Shown here in pieces: positions 14,878 to 23,287 of a DNA stretch of 32,114 nucleotides. A program made the position numbers and the translations under genes. The stretch is from Candidatus Tidjanibacter faecipullorum. GTDB taxonomy: Bacteria; Bacteroidota; Bacteroidia; Bacteroidales; Rikenellaceae. The notes beneath the pieces were generated by a model. The model saw nothing but the letters and a program-made list of their open reading frames with translations, made no database searches and was not told the DNA's origin. The stretch is from positions 1 to 32,114 of the forward strand of contig DXCC01000012.1 of assembly GCA_019116245.1 (NCBI GenBank), given 5' to 3'. Numbering within the stretch: position 1 is the first letter of the stretch; every line of letters starts with the position of its first letter.

Positions 14878-14885
14878 TATATTTG
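14878..14885 (+). promoter_or_regulatory. possible late-gene -7 box before the large terminase
   Basis: TATATTTG matches TAnnTTTG exactly, sits just behind the hicAB terminator and 17 bases before the terminase start. No TTTG lies at the normal distance upstream, so activity would need another factor or be weak. Confidence 0.4.
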
Positions 14886-14901
14886 CGGGCGGGGGACAAT
14901 C

Positions 14902-16752
14902 ATGGAGCAATATTCGCAGATAGTCAGTTTCTTTCGAGGGTTGAGGCCGATCGAACGGGTGACGGTGTCGCAATGGGCGGACCGTTACCGGTTCCTGGCA
15001 CCGGTCAGCTCGGCCGAACCGGGCCGCTACCGCACCGCCCGCACGCCCTATCTGCGCAAGATCATGGACTGCCTCAGCGTCCACGACCCGCACCGCAAGG
15101 TGGTCTTTGTCAAGGCCGCCCAGATCGGCGGCACGGAGGCGGGCAGCAACTTCCTGGGCTACTGCATGCACATCGCCCCCGGGCCGGTGATGTTCGTGCA
15201 GCCGACCGACGACATGGTCAAGCGTCTCTCCAAGGGACGTATCGACCCGCTGATCGAGAACTGTCCGGAGCTGCTGCAGCGGGTGGCGCCGTCGAAAAGT
15301 CGCGACAGCAACAACACGATCAACCAGAAGAACTTCAACGGCGGCGTGCTGATCATGGCCGGTGCCAACAGCGCGGCCGGTCTGCGTTCGGTGCCGATCC
15401 GTTACCTGATCCTCGACGAGGTGGATGCCTATCCGCAGGATCTGGACGGCGAGGGTTCGCCGATCGATCTGGCCATTGCCCGTACCCGTACCTTCCCGAA
15501 CCGCAAGATCTTCATGTTGAGTACGCCGACCATCGAGGGACTGTCGGCCATCGAGCGGGAGTTTCTGGAGACCGATCAGAACTACTACCACGTGCCGTGT
15601 CCCTTCTGCGGGGGCATGCAGCGGCTTGTCTTTTCCAACCTCAAGTGGGAGCAGGGCCATCCGGAGAGCGTGCGCTACCGGTGCGAGCATTGCGGCGAGC
15701 TGATCGCCGAGCGCTACAAGGTGGAGATGCTGGCGGCGGGGGAGTGGCTGCCGGAGCGGCCGGAGAAGGTCAGCTCCGACGTGATCGGGTTCCATCTCAA
15801 CAGCCTCTATTCGCCCTACGGCTGGCACAGCTGGGAGCAGATCGTGCGCGACTTCCTGGCCGCACGGGATAATCAGAGCAAACTGAAGGTGTTTGTCAAT
15901 ACGACGTTGGGGCAGACGTGGGCCGAGCGGGGTGAGGCGCCGCCCTTCAAAAACCTCTACAACCGGCGCGAGACCTACCGGACGAATACCGTGCCGGACG
16001 ATGTCTGTTTCCTCACGGCCGGCGTGGATGTCCAGCGCGACCGTCTGGAGTTGGAGATCGTGGGGTGGTGTGCCGACAAGCGGAGCTACTCGATCGACTA
16101 CCGCGTGCTGGAGGGGGACACGGCCGGCACCAAGGTGTGGGACGATCTGGCCGGTGTGGTCGGCGAACGGTGGCCGCGCCGCGACGGCATGGAGTTCCCG
16201 ATCCGGCTGATGGCCGTCGATACGGGTTACAACACCACGCACGTCTATGCCTTCTGCCGGCGCTTCTCGGCCGACAAGGTGGTGCCGGTCAAGGGACAGG
16301 ACCATCTGGGCGTGTCGTTCGCGCCGCCCAAGACGGTGGACGTGACCCGCTCGGGCAAGAAGGTCGGGTCGATGCGTCTGTATAACGTCGGCGTGTCGTT
16401 CCTCAAGTCCGAGTTGTACGCCTGCCTGCGGCTCGAGAAGGATTCCAACGGCGTGCCGCCGCCCAACTACTGCCATTTCCCCGAATACGATGAGCACTAT
16501 TTCCGCGGGCTTACAGCCGAGGAGCAGGTGGTGAAAGTCGTGCGCGGCTACCGTCGCCCGCAATGGGTCAAGCGCTACGAGCGAAACGAGCCGCTCGACT
16601 GCCGCATCTATGCCCGTGCGGCGGCTGCGATCATCGGTCTCGACCGTCTCGATCCGGCGCGTCTGGCCAAGCTCGGAGGGGCCGTCCGGAAGGAGCCGCG
16701 CCGCGTCGTCCGGCGCTCCGACGAGGACGATTTCGGAAATTTCTGGGAGTAA
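14902..16752 (+). CDS. terminase large subunit, GpA type
   Basis: This is a 616-residue packaging ATPase-nuclease of the lambda GpA family. The ATPase part shows a Walker A-like KAAQIGGTEAG (71-81), Walker B YLILDEVDAY (168-177) with Asp172-Glu173, and the coupling motif MLSTPT (205-210). A zinc-finger-like insertion follows: CPFC (Cys233, Cys236) and CEHC (Cys261, Cys264). The C-terminal nuclease region contains AGVDVQRDRLELEIVGW and LMAVDTGYNTTHVYAF, typical acidic positions of the RNase-H-like fold. It cuts and pumps DNA into the prohead. I start at 14902, because an upstream in-frame ATG (14836) would run through the terminator stem. Confidence 0.93.
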   Translation: MEQYSQIVSFFRGLRPIERVTVSQWADRYRFLAPVSSAEPGRYRTARTPYLRKIMDCLSVHDPHRKVVFVKAAQIGGTEAGSNFLGYCMHIAPGPVMFVQPTDDMVKRLSKGRIDPLIENCPELLQRVAPSKSRDSNNTINQKNFNGGVLIMAGANSAAGLRSVPIRYLILDEVDAYPQDLDGEGSPIDLAIARTRTFPNRKIFMLSTPTIEGLSAIEREFLETDQNYYHVPCPFCGGMQRLVFSNLKWEQGHPESVRYRCEHCGELIAERYKVEMLAAGEWLPERPEKVSSDVIGFHLNSLYSPYGWHSWEQIVRDFLAARDNQSKLKVFVNTTLGQTWAERGEAPPFKNLYNRRETYRTNTVPDDVCFLTAGVDVQRDRLELEIVGWCADKRSYSIDYRVLEGDTAGTKVWDDLAGVVGERWPRRDGMEFPIRLMAVDTGYNTTHVYAFCRRFSADKVVPVKGQDHLGVSFAPPKTVDVTRSGKKVGSMRLYNVGVSFLKSELYACLRLEKDSNGVPPPNYCHFPEYDEHYFRGLTAEEQVVKVVRGYRRPQWVKRYERNEPLDCRIYARAAAAIIGLDRLDPARLAKLGGAVRKEPRRVVRRSDEDDFGNFWE

Positions 16753-16812
16753 AGTTTGGCGAGAATTTGCCAAATTTTTCCAAAGTTTGGCGAGATCTCG
16801 CCAAATTTTCAC
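16751..16812. repeat. tandem 31-bp repeat, each with a 20-bp palindrome
   Basis: The two copies start at 16751 and 16782. The first contains an imperfect palindrome (16755-16774) followed by TTTTT; the second contains the perfect TTTGGCGAGATCTCGCCAAA (16786-16805) followed by TTTT. The spacing of 31 bases is about three helical turns. It can be read as two operator sites or two weak hairpin terminators between the terminase and head genes. Confidence 0.75.
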
Positions 16813-16868
16813 ATCGCCTGTTTCAAACCGTTTTTTGATTCCATACATTGGCGTAAAAAATAACGCCG

Positions 16869-17081
16869 ATGTCATTCACTCTTGAACAGTATCAAGCCCT
16901 CAAGGAGGCCATCGCCAGCGGCGTGACTACCGTCACGTATGGCGATAAAACCGTCAGCTATCGTTCGCTGTCGGAGATGAAGGATCTGGTCAAAATGATG
17001 GAGTCCGAGCTGTTCCCCGAACGGCTCTCCCGTCGTCGGCGTTTGGCAGAAATTGAACGCGGTTATTTCTCCAAGCGATGA
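16869..17081 (+). CDS. head-tail joining protein, gpW-like
   Basis: The 70-residue protein follows lambda gpW: a helix (FTLEQYQALKEAIASGVTTVTY), a short beta-hairpin (GDKTVSYRS), a second helix (LSEMKDLVKMMESEL) and a basic tail. gpW plugs the portal after packaging and starts tail docking. Position between large terminase and portal is the same as in lambda. A small A-rich-loop hairpin (GGCGT/ACGCC, 16850-16867) covers the start region. It overlaps the portal gene in ATGA. Confidence 0.85.
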   Translation: MSFTLEQYQALKEAIASGVTTVTYGDKTVSYRSLSEMKDLVKMMESELFPERLSRRRRLAEIERGYFSKR

Positions 17082-18475
17082 AGATCTCGATCGAAATATC
17101 ACGTCGCCGTCGGCGCTCGTTCGAGGCGGCCGACAAGGGGCGCCGGGGCCGGTCGTTCCGCAACGTCCGTTCGACGGGCGTCAACAGCGAGCTGGCCGGT
17201 GCGCTGGTCACCCTGCGCGACCGCTCGCGGGAGATGGTGCGCAACAACGGATGGGCGCGCCGTGCCGTCGAGGCCGTCACGCGCAATGCCGTGGGCGAGG
17301 GCATCCAGCCCGCGCCGGAGGTGGAGAGCCTCGACCAGATGCAGCACATCAAGCGTCTGTGGGAGTGCTGGGCCTGCACGACCGCCTGCGACTGGTACGG
17401 CAAGATGACCTTCTACGGGCTGCAGGAGCTGGCCATGCGCTCCATTGTCGAGGGCGGAGACGTGCTGATCCTACGCCATTGGGTCGTGCCTTCGGCCGAG
17501 AATCCGCTGCCCCTGCAGCTGCAGGTCATCGAGGGCGACCAGCTCGACCACACCCGCAACGGCGCCAACGAGTACGGCTACGCCCGTCTGGGCGTTCAGT
17601 TTGACAAGCAGGGGCGGCTGATCGGCTACTGGCTCTACGACTACCATCCGGGCGACAACTACATCTTCGCCAACTTCATCGAGAGCCGCTTCTACCCGAA
17701 GGAGGACGTGCTGCACGCCTACGAGATCCTGCGCCCCGGTCAGGTGCGCGGCCTGCCGTTTGGCGTGGCCGGCTTCATGAAGATGCGCGACTTCTCCGAT
17801 TACGAAGATGCCCAGTTGATGAAGCAGAAGGTGGCGGCCTGTTTCTCGGCCTTTGTCACCGGCTCGGAGGATGATGACTCCGACGATGCGCGCCAAGGCA
17901 TCGAGCGGCTCCAGCCCGGCGTCATCGAGCACCTCGGAAGGGATGAGTCGGTGATCTTTGCCGATCCGCCTGCCGTATCGGACTATCTGCCTTATTCGTC
18001 CGGCATCCTGCAGGGCATTGCTGCCGCCTACGGCATCACCTACGAGATGCTGACGATGGACTACTCCAAGGTAAACTTCACTTCGGGCCGCATGGCCAAA
18101 ATCGACGTGACGGCCAACTTCCGCAGCTGGCAGTACAACATGCTCGTGCCGCAGATCTGCGCGCCCGTGTGGCGGTGGTTCAACACGGCGTGTATCGTGG
18201 CCGGACTGCTCGACCGTCCCGTGCCGGCCGACTGGACGGCGCCGCGCATCCAGCAGCTCGATCCCGTCAAGGAGACCGACGCTCAGGTGAAGCGGATCCA
18301 GGCGGGGTTGGCGACCATCAGCGAGACCCTGCGCGAAATGGGACGTGAGCCGGAGGAGTTCTTCCGCGAGTACCGGCAGGATCTCGACCGCCTGCGCACC
18401 GAGGGCATCTCGGTCAATAGTGTCATTCTGTCGGAGGGATCCGGCAACAATCAACAGAATCATGCCGCAGTCTAA
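17078..18475 (+). CDS. portal protein, lambda family
   Basis: The 465-residue protein matches the lambda-type portal family: RDRSREMVRNNGWARRAVEAVTRNAVGEGIQP, LWECWACTTACDWYGKMTFYGLQELAMRSIVEGGDVLILRH, the EVIHAYEILRPGQVRGLP-like block and KVNFTSGRMAKIDVTANFRSWQ. It forms the dodecameric ring at one capsid vertex through which DNA enters and to which the tail attaches. It overlaps gpW by four bases and the next gene by 14, so translation is coupled. Confidence 0.92.
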   Translation: MKISIEISRRRRRSFEAADKGRRGRSFRNVRSTGVNSELAGALVTLRDRSREMVRNNGWARRAVEAVTRNAVGEGIQPAPEVESLDQMQHIKRLWECWACTTACDWYGKMTFYGLQELAMRSIVEGGDVLILRHWVVPSAENPLPLQLQVIEGDQLDHTRNGANEYGYARLGVQFDKQGRLIGYWLYDYHPGDNYIFANFIESRFYPKEDVLHAYEILRPGQVRGLPFGVAGFMKMRDFSDYEDAQLMKQKVAACFSAFVTGSEDDDSDDARQGIERLQPGVIEHLGRDESVIFADPPAVSDYLPYSSGILQGIAAAYGITYEMLTMDYSKVNFTSGRMAKIDVTANFRSWQYNMLVPQICAPVWRWFNTACIVAGLLDRPVPADWTAPRIQQLDPVKETDAQVKRIQAGLATISETLREMGREPEEFFREYRQDLDRLRTEGISVNSVILSEGSGNNQQNHAAV

Positions 18476-20624
18476 TATCAAAAACCGCATGATGGGCGTC
18501 GTGCACGGCCGGGCGCTGATCCAGCCCTCGACGCTCGACGAGAAGGCGCGCGAGTTCGACGTGGTGTTCCTTACCGAGGCGCTGGTTACGCGCTTCGGCT
18601 GGGAGGAGGACTACGACGAGCTGCTGGTCTGCGAGCCGCAGGCCATCCGCATGGATCGGGCCGAGAGGGGATTGCCCGTGCTCGACTGCCATCGGAGCGA
18701 CTCCGTGTTCCACCAGGTGGGCCGCACCGTGCGGGTGTGGATCGACGACCGGAAGCAGCTTTGCGCCCGGGTCCGCTTCTCGCAGCGGCCGGAGGTGGAG
18801 GGGCTGTTCCGCGACATCGTGGACGGCATCGTCAAGGACATCTCGGGCGGCTACGAGGTCTATCGCTACGAGCGGGAGGAGCGGCCCAACGGCCAGCGCC
18901 CCATCTACCGGGCGACGGACTGGATGCCCACCGAGTTGTCGCTGGCACCCGTGCAGGCCGACATTCACAGCGAAATACGGACAGGAGAACCCCAGCATCC
19001 TGTCACCATCAGTTACACTTCAAACTTTACAGACATGAGCAAACGAACGACAATGCAGTACACCGTCGAGGGGAACCCCGTGAAAGCTGGGGAGACTATC
19101 ACCGTGAACGGTGCAACCGGGGTTGCCCTGACCGACGGTGCTCCGGGCGACACGATTACGCTGACGCTGGTCGACGAGGACGGTGATCCCGCGCCGGACG
19201 ACGATCCCGAAGGCGCTGCCCGCACCGACGGGGACCCCGACGAGGATCCCCAGCGCACGGAAGATCCCGACGAGGATCCCGATGCCGCCACGCGTCAGGC
19301 AGCCATCGAGGCGGCCAACGCGGCAGCCCGTCAGGTAGCCGCCGAGAGCGGCATCCCCGCAGGCGAAGCTGGAGCCGATTCCCGCGCCCGCCTCGATGCC
19401 ATCCTGCAATCGACCCGCGCGGCCGGATTGTCGGACACTTTCGCAATCACCCTTTTCCAGAACGACAAGCTTTCGGTGGCACAATGCCGCCAGGCAATCA
19501 TCAACCACATGGTACGCAACAGTAAGAATGTCCACGGCTCGCACGGCATTGAGGTCGGCCTGGACGGCGACTCCAAGAAACGCATGGCGATCACCAACGC
19601 CCTGCTGCACCGCATCGCACCGCGTCAGTTCCGGCTCGATCCCGGCGCACGCGAGTATCGCAACATGACCATGATGGAGATCGGCAAGGTCATGCTGGCC
19701 GAGCGCGGCATCCGCACCGCCCACATGTCCAAGCCGGAGATCGCCTCCGCCTTCTTCAAGCGTTCGCACAGCACGAGCGATTTCCCGGAACTCTTCGGCG
19801 GCATCATCGACCGCTTGCTGCGGGCGCAATACGACTACGTGCCCGAGTATTGGGATAAGATCGCCCGTCAAACTACCGTCTCCGACTTCCGCGCGAGGGG
19901 CCTCTACAAGGCCGGTGTCGCCAACGGCATGAAGGAGATCAAGGAGGGCGGCGAGATCCAGTACACGAATCTGGAGATGAGCGCCGAGACGATCCAGGTG
20001 GCCACCTTCGGTGAGGGCATCCGCTACACCCGTCAGGCGTTCATCAACGACGATCTCGGCGTGTTCGAAACCATCCCGCAGGCTTTCGTGCGCCATTGGT
20101 CCACGCTGCGCGGCAACATCGTGTGGGCGCTGCTGACGGCCAACGGCAAGATGTCGGACGGCAAGGCGCTCTTCCATGCCGACCACAAGAACCTCGTTTC
20201 GGGCGCCCTCAGCGAGACGGCGCTGGCTGCTGCCAAGACCGCGCTGATGACCCAGCGCGACATCAACGGCGAGATCATCCGCGCCCAGCCGCGCTACCTG
20301 ATCGTCGCCCCCGAGAACGAGATGATGGCCAAGAAACTCGTGACGCAGACCACACCCACCAAGATCGAGGACGTCAACGTCTTTGCCGGCGCCTTCGACA
20401 TCATCGTGGAGCCGCGTCTGAGCAACTCGCCGGAGGAGTGGTATCTGGCGGCCGATCCGAACGCCGTCGATTCGCTCTACTACGCCTACCTGAACGGCAG
20501 CGAGGGGCTGCGCGTGGAGAGCACCGAGGAGTTCCGGACCGATTCGATGGACTACGCCGTGCGCGGCGACTTCGGTGCGGCAGCCATTGACTGGCGCGGC
20601 ATCGTCAAGTCGAGCGGTAAATAA
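18462..20624 (+). CDS. prohead protease / major capsid protein fusion
   Basis: The 720-residue protein joins two normally separate head genes. Residues 1-170 read as an HK97/U35-type prohead protease with likely His77 (LPVLDCHRSD) and Ser128 (VKDISGGYEV), then TELSLAPVQAD. Residues 192-245 begin at an internal Met and match the first half of the decoration protein encoded at 20649 (YTVEGNPVKAGE, VALTDGAPGDTI). A very acidic Asp/Pro repeat (246-285) and an Ala-rich helix follow, probably scaffold. Residues about 400-720 are a Mu gpT-like major capsid domain (YDYVPEYWDKIARQTTVSDFRARGL, GEGIRYTRQAFINDD, LFHADHKNL). The protease would cut off the scaffold region during maturation. ATG 18462 is chosen because the longer upstream frame is a shadow of the portal gene. 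Confidence 0.88.
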   Translation: MPQSNIKNRMMGVVHGRALIQPSTLDEKAREFDVVFLTEALVTRFGWEEDYDELLVCEPQAIRMDRAERGLPVLDCHRSDSVFHQVGRTVRVWIDDRKQLCARVRFSQRPEVEGLFRDIVDGIVKDISGGYEVYRYEREERPNGQRPIYRATDWMPTELSLAPVQADIHSEIRTGEPQHPVTISYTSNFTDMSKRTTMQYTVEGNPVKAGETITVNGATGVALTDGAPGDTITLTLVDEDGDPAPDDDPEGAARTDGDPDEDPQRTEDPDEDPDAATRQAAIEAANAAARQVAAESGIPAGEAGADSRARLDAILQSTRAAGLSDTFAITLFQNDKLSVAQCRQAIINHMVRNSKNVHGSHGIEVGLDGDSKKRMAITNALLHRIAPRQFRLDPGAREYRNMTMMEIGKVMLAERGIRTAHMSKPEIASAFFKRSHSTSDFPELFGGIIDRLLRAQYDYVPEYWDKIARQTTVSDFRARGLYKAGVANGMKEIKEGGEIQYTNLEMSAETIQVATFGEGIRYTRQAFINDDLGVFETIPQAFVRHWSTLRGNIVWALLTANGKMSDGKALFHADHKNLVSGALSETALAAAKTALMTQRDINGEIIRAQPRYLIVAPENEMMAKKLVTQTTPTKIEDVNVFAGAFDIIVEPRLSNSPEEWYLAADPNAVDSLYYAYLNGSEGLRVESTEEFRTDSMDYAVRGDFGAAAIDWRGIVKSSGK
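19035..20624 (+). other. possible internal start giving a separate scaffold-capsid product
   Basis: An in-frame ATG at codon 192 follows an AT-rich stretch (about 19010-19034, ACTTCAAACTTTACAGAC) that contrasts with the GC-rich gene and looks like a Bacteroidetes leader. Initiation here would give a 529-residue product without the protease, as lambda makes Nu3 inside C. It could instead be a relic of the gene border from before fusion. Confidence 0.35.
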
Positions 20625-20648
20625 CCAACCCTAAACCAATCTACGACA

Positions 20649-20999
20649 ATGAAAAACTTTATTCAGGACGGCAACACGATCAACTACACCGTCGCCGGGA
20701 CGCCCGTCAAGGGCGGCGAGCTGCGCATGGTGGGCGACGTGGCGGCCGTGGCCGTTACGGACGGTGCGGTGGGCGAGACGATCGCCATGCATGTGACGGG
20801 CGTCTATGAACTGCCCAAGGGAGCCGGTGCGATCACCCAGGGCGCAGCGGTCTATGCCGACGCCGGCGGCACCGGCATCGTGGCCACCGCCGAGGGCAAC
20901 AAGTTTGCCGGCTATGCCTGGGAGGAGGCCGCCGCCGAAGCGGCCACCGTACTGGTCAAGATCAACGGGGCGGCTGTCATCACCCAACCGGCAGCATAG
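20649..20999 (+). CDS. capsid decoration/cement protein, DUF2190-like
   Basis: The 116-residue beta-rich protein has the DUF2190 look: FIQDGNTINYTVAGTPVKGGELRMVGDVAAVAVTDGAVGETIAMHVTGVYELPKGAGAITQGAAVYAD and the closing GYAWEEAAAEAATVLVKING. Proteins of this type bind outside the capsid and stabilise it. The first 45 residues are clearly similar to residues 198-240 of the upstream fusion protein. It follows that gene by 24 bases behind the leader CCAACCCTAAACCAATCTACG. Confidence 0.8.
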   Translation: MKNFIQDGNTINYTVAGTPVKGGELRMVGDVAAVAVTDGAVGETIAMHVTGVYELPKGAGAITQGAAVYADAGGTGIVATAEGNKFAGYAWEEAAAEAATVLVKINGAAVITQPAA

Positions 21000-21003
21000 C
21001 CCC

Positions 21004-21384
21004 ATGGACCCGAAGTTTGACAGGATTGCCCGGATGGCGGTCGGCTCAGTTACCAACCTTATGGGCGAGACCGCCGTCTGGCAATCCTCTCAACGGGGCG
21101 AGGTCACCGGCCGCGTGCTCTTCAAGGATCCCACGGAACCCGTGCAGATCGGCGACTCGGAGGGGTACGAATACCGCCCCGGGGAGGCGACGGCCGAGTT
21201 CTACCGCGATCAGCTGGTCGGCCTCAAGCAGGCGGTGGACGAGGAGCGCACCGAGTACCTGACCATCCGCGGCCGCACCTGGCTGGTGGTCGGGGTGGAC
21301 CGCAAGTTCGACGGCGGCATGTATGTCGCCCACCTGACCCCGCACGAGGAGGAAAACGATGGAGACGACGGAACGAAACTTTGA
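21004..21384 (+). CDS. head-tail adaptor/attachment protein
   Basis: The 126-residue protein occupies the place of lambda FII-like head-tail connectors. It has a short N-terminal helix (FDRIARMAVGSVTNLMGETAVW) and a beta-rich body (GEVTGRVLFKDPTEPVQIGD, YLTIRGRTWLVVGVDRKFDGG), as in phage head-completion proteins. It should sit between portal and tail terminator. The identification rests on gene order and secondary-structure pattern. The start is ATG 21004, five bases after the previous stop, and it overlaps the next gene by 26 bases. Confidence 0.65.
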   Translation: MDPKFDRIARMAVGSVTNLMGETAVWQSSQRGEVTGRVLFKDPTEPVQIGDSEGYEYRPGEATAEFYRDQLVGLKQAVDEERTEYLTIRGRTWLVVGVDRKFDGGMYVAHLTPHEEENDGDDGTKL

Positions 21385-21862
21385 GCCGACCCCCTACGAA
21401 CGCTACGAGGACGAACTGGTCGCCCTGCTGCAGATGGAGGGGGTGGAGGTGCGCCCGCTGCCCCGCGTAGCCGATCTGGAGGCGCCTCGACCCACGCAGA
21501 TCCCGCAGGTCTTCGTGCTGATCAACGGCGGCCAGTTTGCCGACCGCGAGGAGTTGGCCGTGGTGGCCCAGCTGGAGACGGTGCAGGGCGAGCTGTTCAT
21601 CCGGGCGCGGAACCGGCGCGGGCCGGACGGACTGTTCGCCGTCTACGAGGAGATCCGTCGCCGCCTGCTGGGCTATCGGCTGCGGGGGGCCAAGACGCCG
21701 GTCTATTTCAACTCGTTCGGCTACGTCGACGGCCTGCACAACTCCTGGCAGTATGCCCTCACGTTCTCCTTCGCGGCCTACTGTGTGGCCGCCGATCGGG
21801 ACGGAGAGCGTCCGCCGGAGCCGCCCATCAAACGCATAACGCATGAAATACAGACAGTATGA
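21359..21862 (+). CDS. tail completion/terminator protein, Gp37/DUF1834-like
   Basis: The 167-residue protein has the alpha/beta look of tail-terminator proteins: YEDELVALLQMEGVEVRPLPRVADLE, a central PQVFVLINGGQFADRE and VAQLETVQGELFIRARNRRG, then YEEIRRRLLGYRL and SWQYALTFSFAAYC. These cap the tail tube and dock it to the head. It resembles the Gp37/DUF1834 group found just upstream of sheath genes in contractile phages. It overlaps the next gene by four bases. Confidence 0.65.
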   Translation: METTERNFEPTPYERYEDELVALLQMEGVEVRPLPRVADLEAPRPTQIPQVFVLINGGQFADREELAVVAQLETVQGELFIRARNRRGPDGLFAVYEEIRRRLLGYRLRGAKTPVYFNSFGYVDGLHNSWQYALTFSFAAYCVAADRDGERPPEPPIKRITHEIQTV

Positions 21863-22068
21863 AAACCTACGAAGTCATCAACCCCTACATCGTGTGCAGC
21901 ATTCGTGACGGCAAGACCCGCCGCGAGTATGCGCTGCGCCGGGGCGAGCGGGTCGAGCTGCCGGAGGAGGACGTGGCCGTGCGGGCCATGGTCGCGCGCC
22001 GCCAGATCCGCGAGGTGACCGAGCCGGAGGAACCGGCCGGGACACCAGAAACAAACGTTGAATCTTAA
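21859..22068 (+). CDS. small protein before the tail sheath (DUF2635-like position)
   Basis: The 69-residue product (MKTYEVINPYIVCSIRDGKT, YALRRGERVELPEEDVAVRAMVARRQI) is short and beta-rich. Mu-like phages carry a small DUF2635 protein in the same place, between tail terminator and sheath, with a similar LP-x-x-x-V-...-RR pattern. The match is positional and weak in sequence. Function unknown. Confidence 0.55.
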   Translation: MKTYEVINPYIVCSIRDGKTRREYALRRGERVELPEEDVAVRAMVARRQIREVTEPEEPAGTPETNVES

Positions 22069-22080
22069 CACATCGCCAAT

Positions 22081-23283
22081 ATGGATTTTCTTCATGGAAT
22101 CGAACACGTCAACCTGGCCACCGATCTGGTGGCGGTAAACGACGTGATGACGGCCGTCATCGGACTGGTGGGCACGGCCGACCAGGGCGAGGAGAACGTG
22201 CTGACGCTCTGCGCAAGCGAGCAGGACGACGCGGCCTTCGGAACGAAAGGCACCATTCCCGAAGCCCTGCGCGCCATCCGGCAGCAGGAGGGTACGGGCG
22301 GCAGCGCCCAGGTGTTCGTGGTCAAGGTCAAGGGCGACGCCGAGGAGGTGACGCCGAAGGAGATCGTGGGCACCGTCGCCGAGACGGGCGAGCGCACCGG
22401 CCTCAAACTGTTCGAGACGGCGCTGGGGCGTTACGGTTACGAGCCGATGATCTACATCGCGCCCCGCTACTCGGCGCTGGCTGCTGTCCGCACGGAGCTG
22501 ATCGCCATCACCGAGCGCACCGAAGCGATGGCCTACTACGATACGCCCGACGGCTGGAGCGTGACGCAGGCCATCGAGGCGCGCGGCACCGAGGGCGAGA
22601 TGGCCACGCTGGGGGCGGGCGGCAAGCTGCTCTTTCCGCACGCGCTGGTGGCCAATCCCGACTATGACCCCAACGGTGAGGAACCCGTTGCGCAGTACAT
22701 CTCCGTGCCGCTGTCGGCCTATGCGGCCGGCCTGCGCGCCCGGATCGACCTCTCGGAGGGGTGGCATGTCTCCTCCTCGAATCACCGCTACACGGGCATC
22801 GAGGGCGGCGACGTGGACATCACCTTCTCGCTGGGCGACCGCTCGTGCGAGGCCAACCGGCTCAATGCCGTGGGCATCACCACGATGGTGAACATGTACG
22901 GCAACAGCATCGTGGAGTGGGGCAACTACACCACGGCTTTCCCCGGCACGACGACGCCCGAGGCGTTCGAGTGCGTGCGCCGCTCGCGGATGATCATGAA
23001 ACGTTCGCTCGATATGGCCTGCGCACAGTTCATCGACGTGAAACACGTGCGGCAGGCCGACATCGACCTGGTGCGCAACACGGTGAACCAGTATTACAAC
23101 CGGCTGGTGGCCGAGGGCAAGATCGTCTACGGGCAATGTTTCTTCCGCCCGGAGAAGAACCCGACCAGCGAGCTGGCACAGGGTCACGTGACCTTCACCT
23201 GCGAGTTCACGCCGGCCATCCCCATGCAATGCCTGACCTTCGAGCACCAGATCGACCTTACCCAATTAACGACAATCGCATAA
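22081..23283 (+). CDS. contractile tail sheath protein
   Basis: The 400-residue protein follows the P2 FI-type sheath: an N-terminal HGIEHVNLATDLVAVNDVMTAVIGLVGTAD that reads as the first sheath strand, and a C-terminal core domain (AFECVRRSRMIMKRSLDMACAQFIDVKHVRQADIDLVRNTVNQYYNRLVAEGKIVYGQCFF). Sheath subunits surround the tube and contract to drive it into the cell. Its presence shows that the phage is a myovirus despite lambda-like head genes. The tube gene follows four bases later. Confidence 0.9.
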   Translation: MDFLHGIEHVNLATDLVAVNDVMTAVIGLVGTADQGEENVLTLCASEQDDAAFGTKGTIPEALRAIRQQEGTGGSAQVFVVKVKGDAEEVTPKEIVGTVAETGERTGLKLFETALGRYGYEPMIYIAPRYSALAAVRTELIAITERTEAMAYYDTPDGWSVTQAIEARGTEGEMATLGAGGKLLFPHALVANPDYDPNGEEPVAQYISVPLSAYAAGLRARIDLSEGWHVSSSNHRYTGIEGGDVDITFSLGDRSCEANRLNAVGITTMVNMYGNSIVEWGNYTTAFPGTTTPEAFECVRRSRMIMKRSLDMACAQFIDVKHVRQADIDLVRNTVNQYYNRLVAEGKIVYGQCFFRPEKNPTSELAQGHVTFTCEFTPAIPMQCLTFEHQIDLTQLTTIA

Positions 23284-23287
23284 CGCT

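Noticed and set aside
14806-16875. A 689-residue open frame on the minus strand across the large terminase gene
   Set aside because: It is the mirror of a GC-rich gene: His/Arg/Val-rich, low complexity, with no domain, and the opposite frame is a clear terminase.
19185-19290. The GACGAGGATCCC repeats in the capsid fusion gene as regulatory sites
   Set aside because: They are explained by the Asp-Glu-Asp-Pro protein repeat in the scaffold region.
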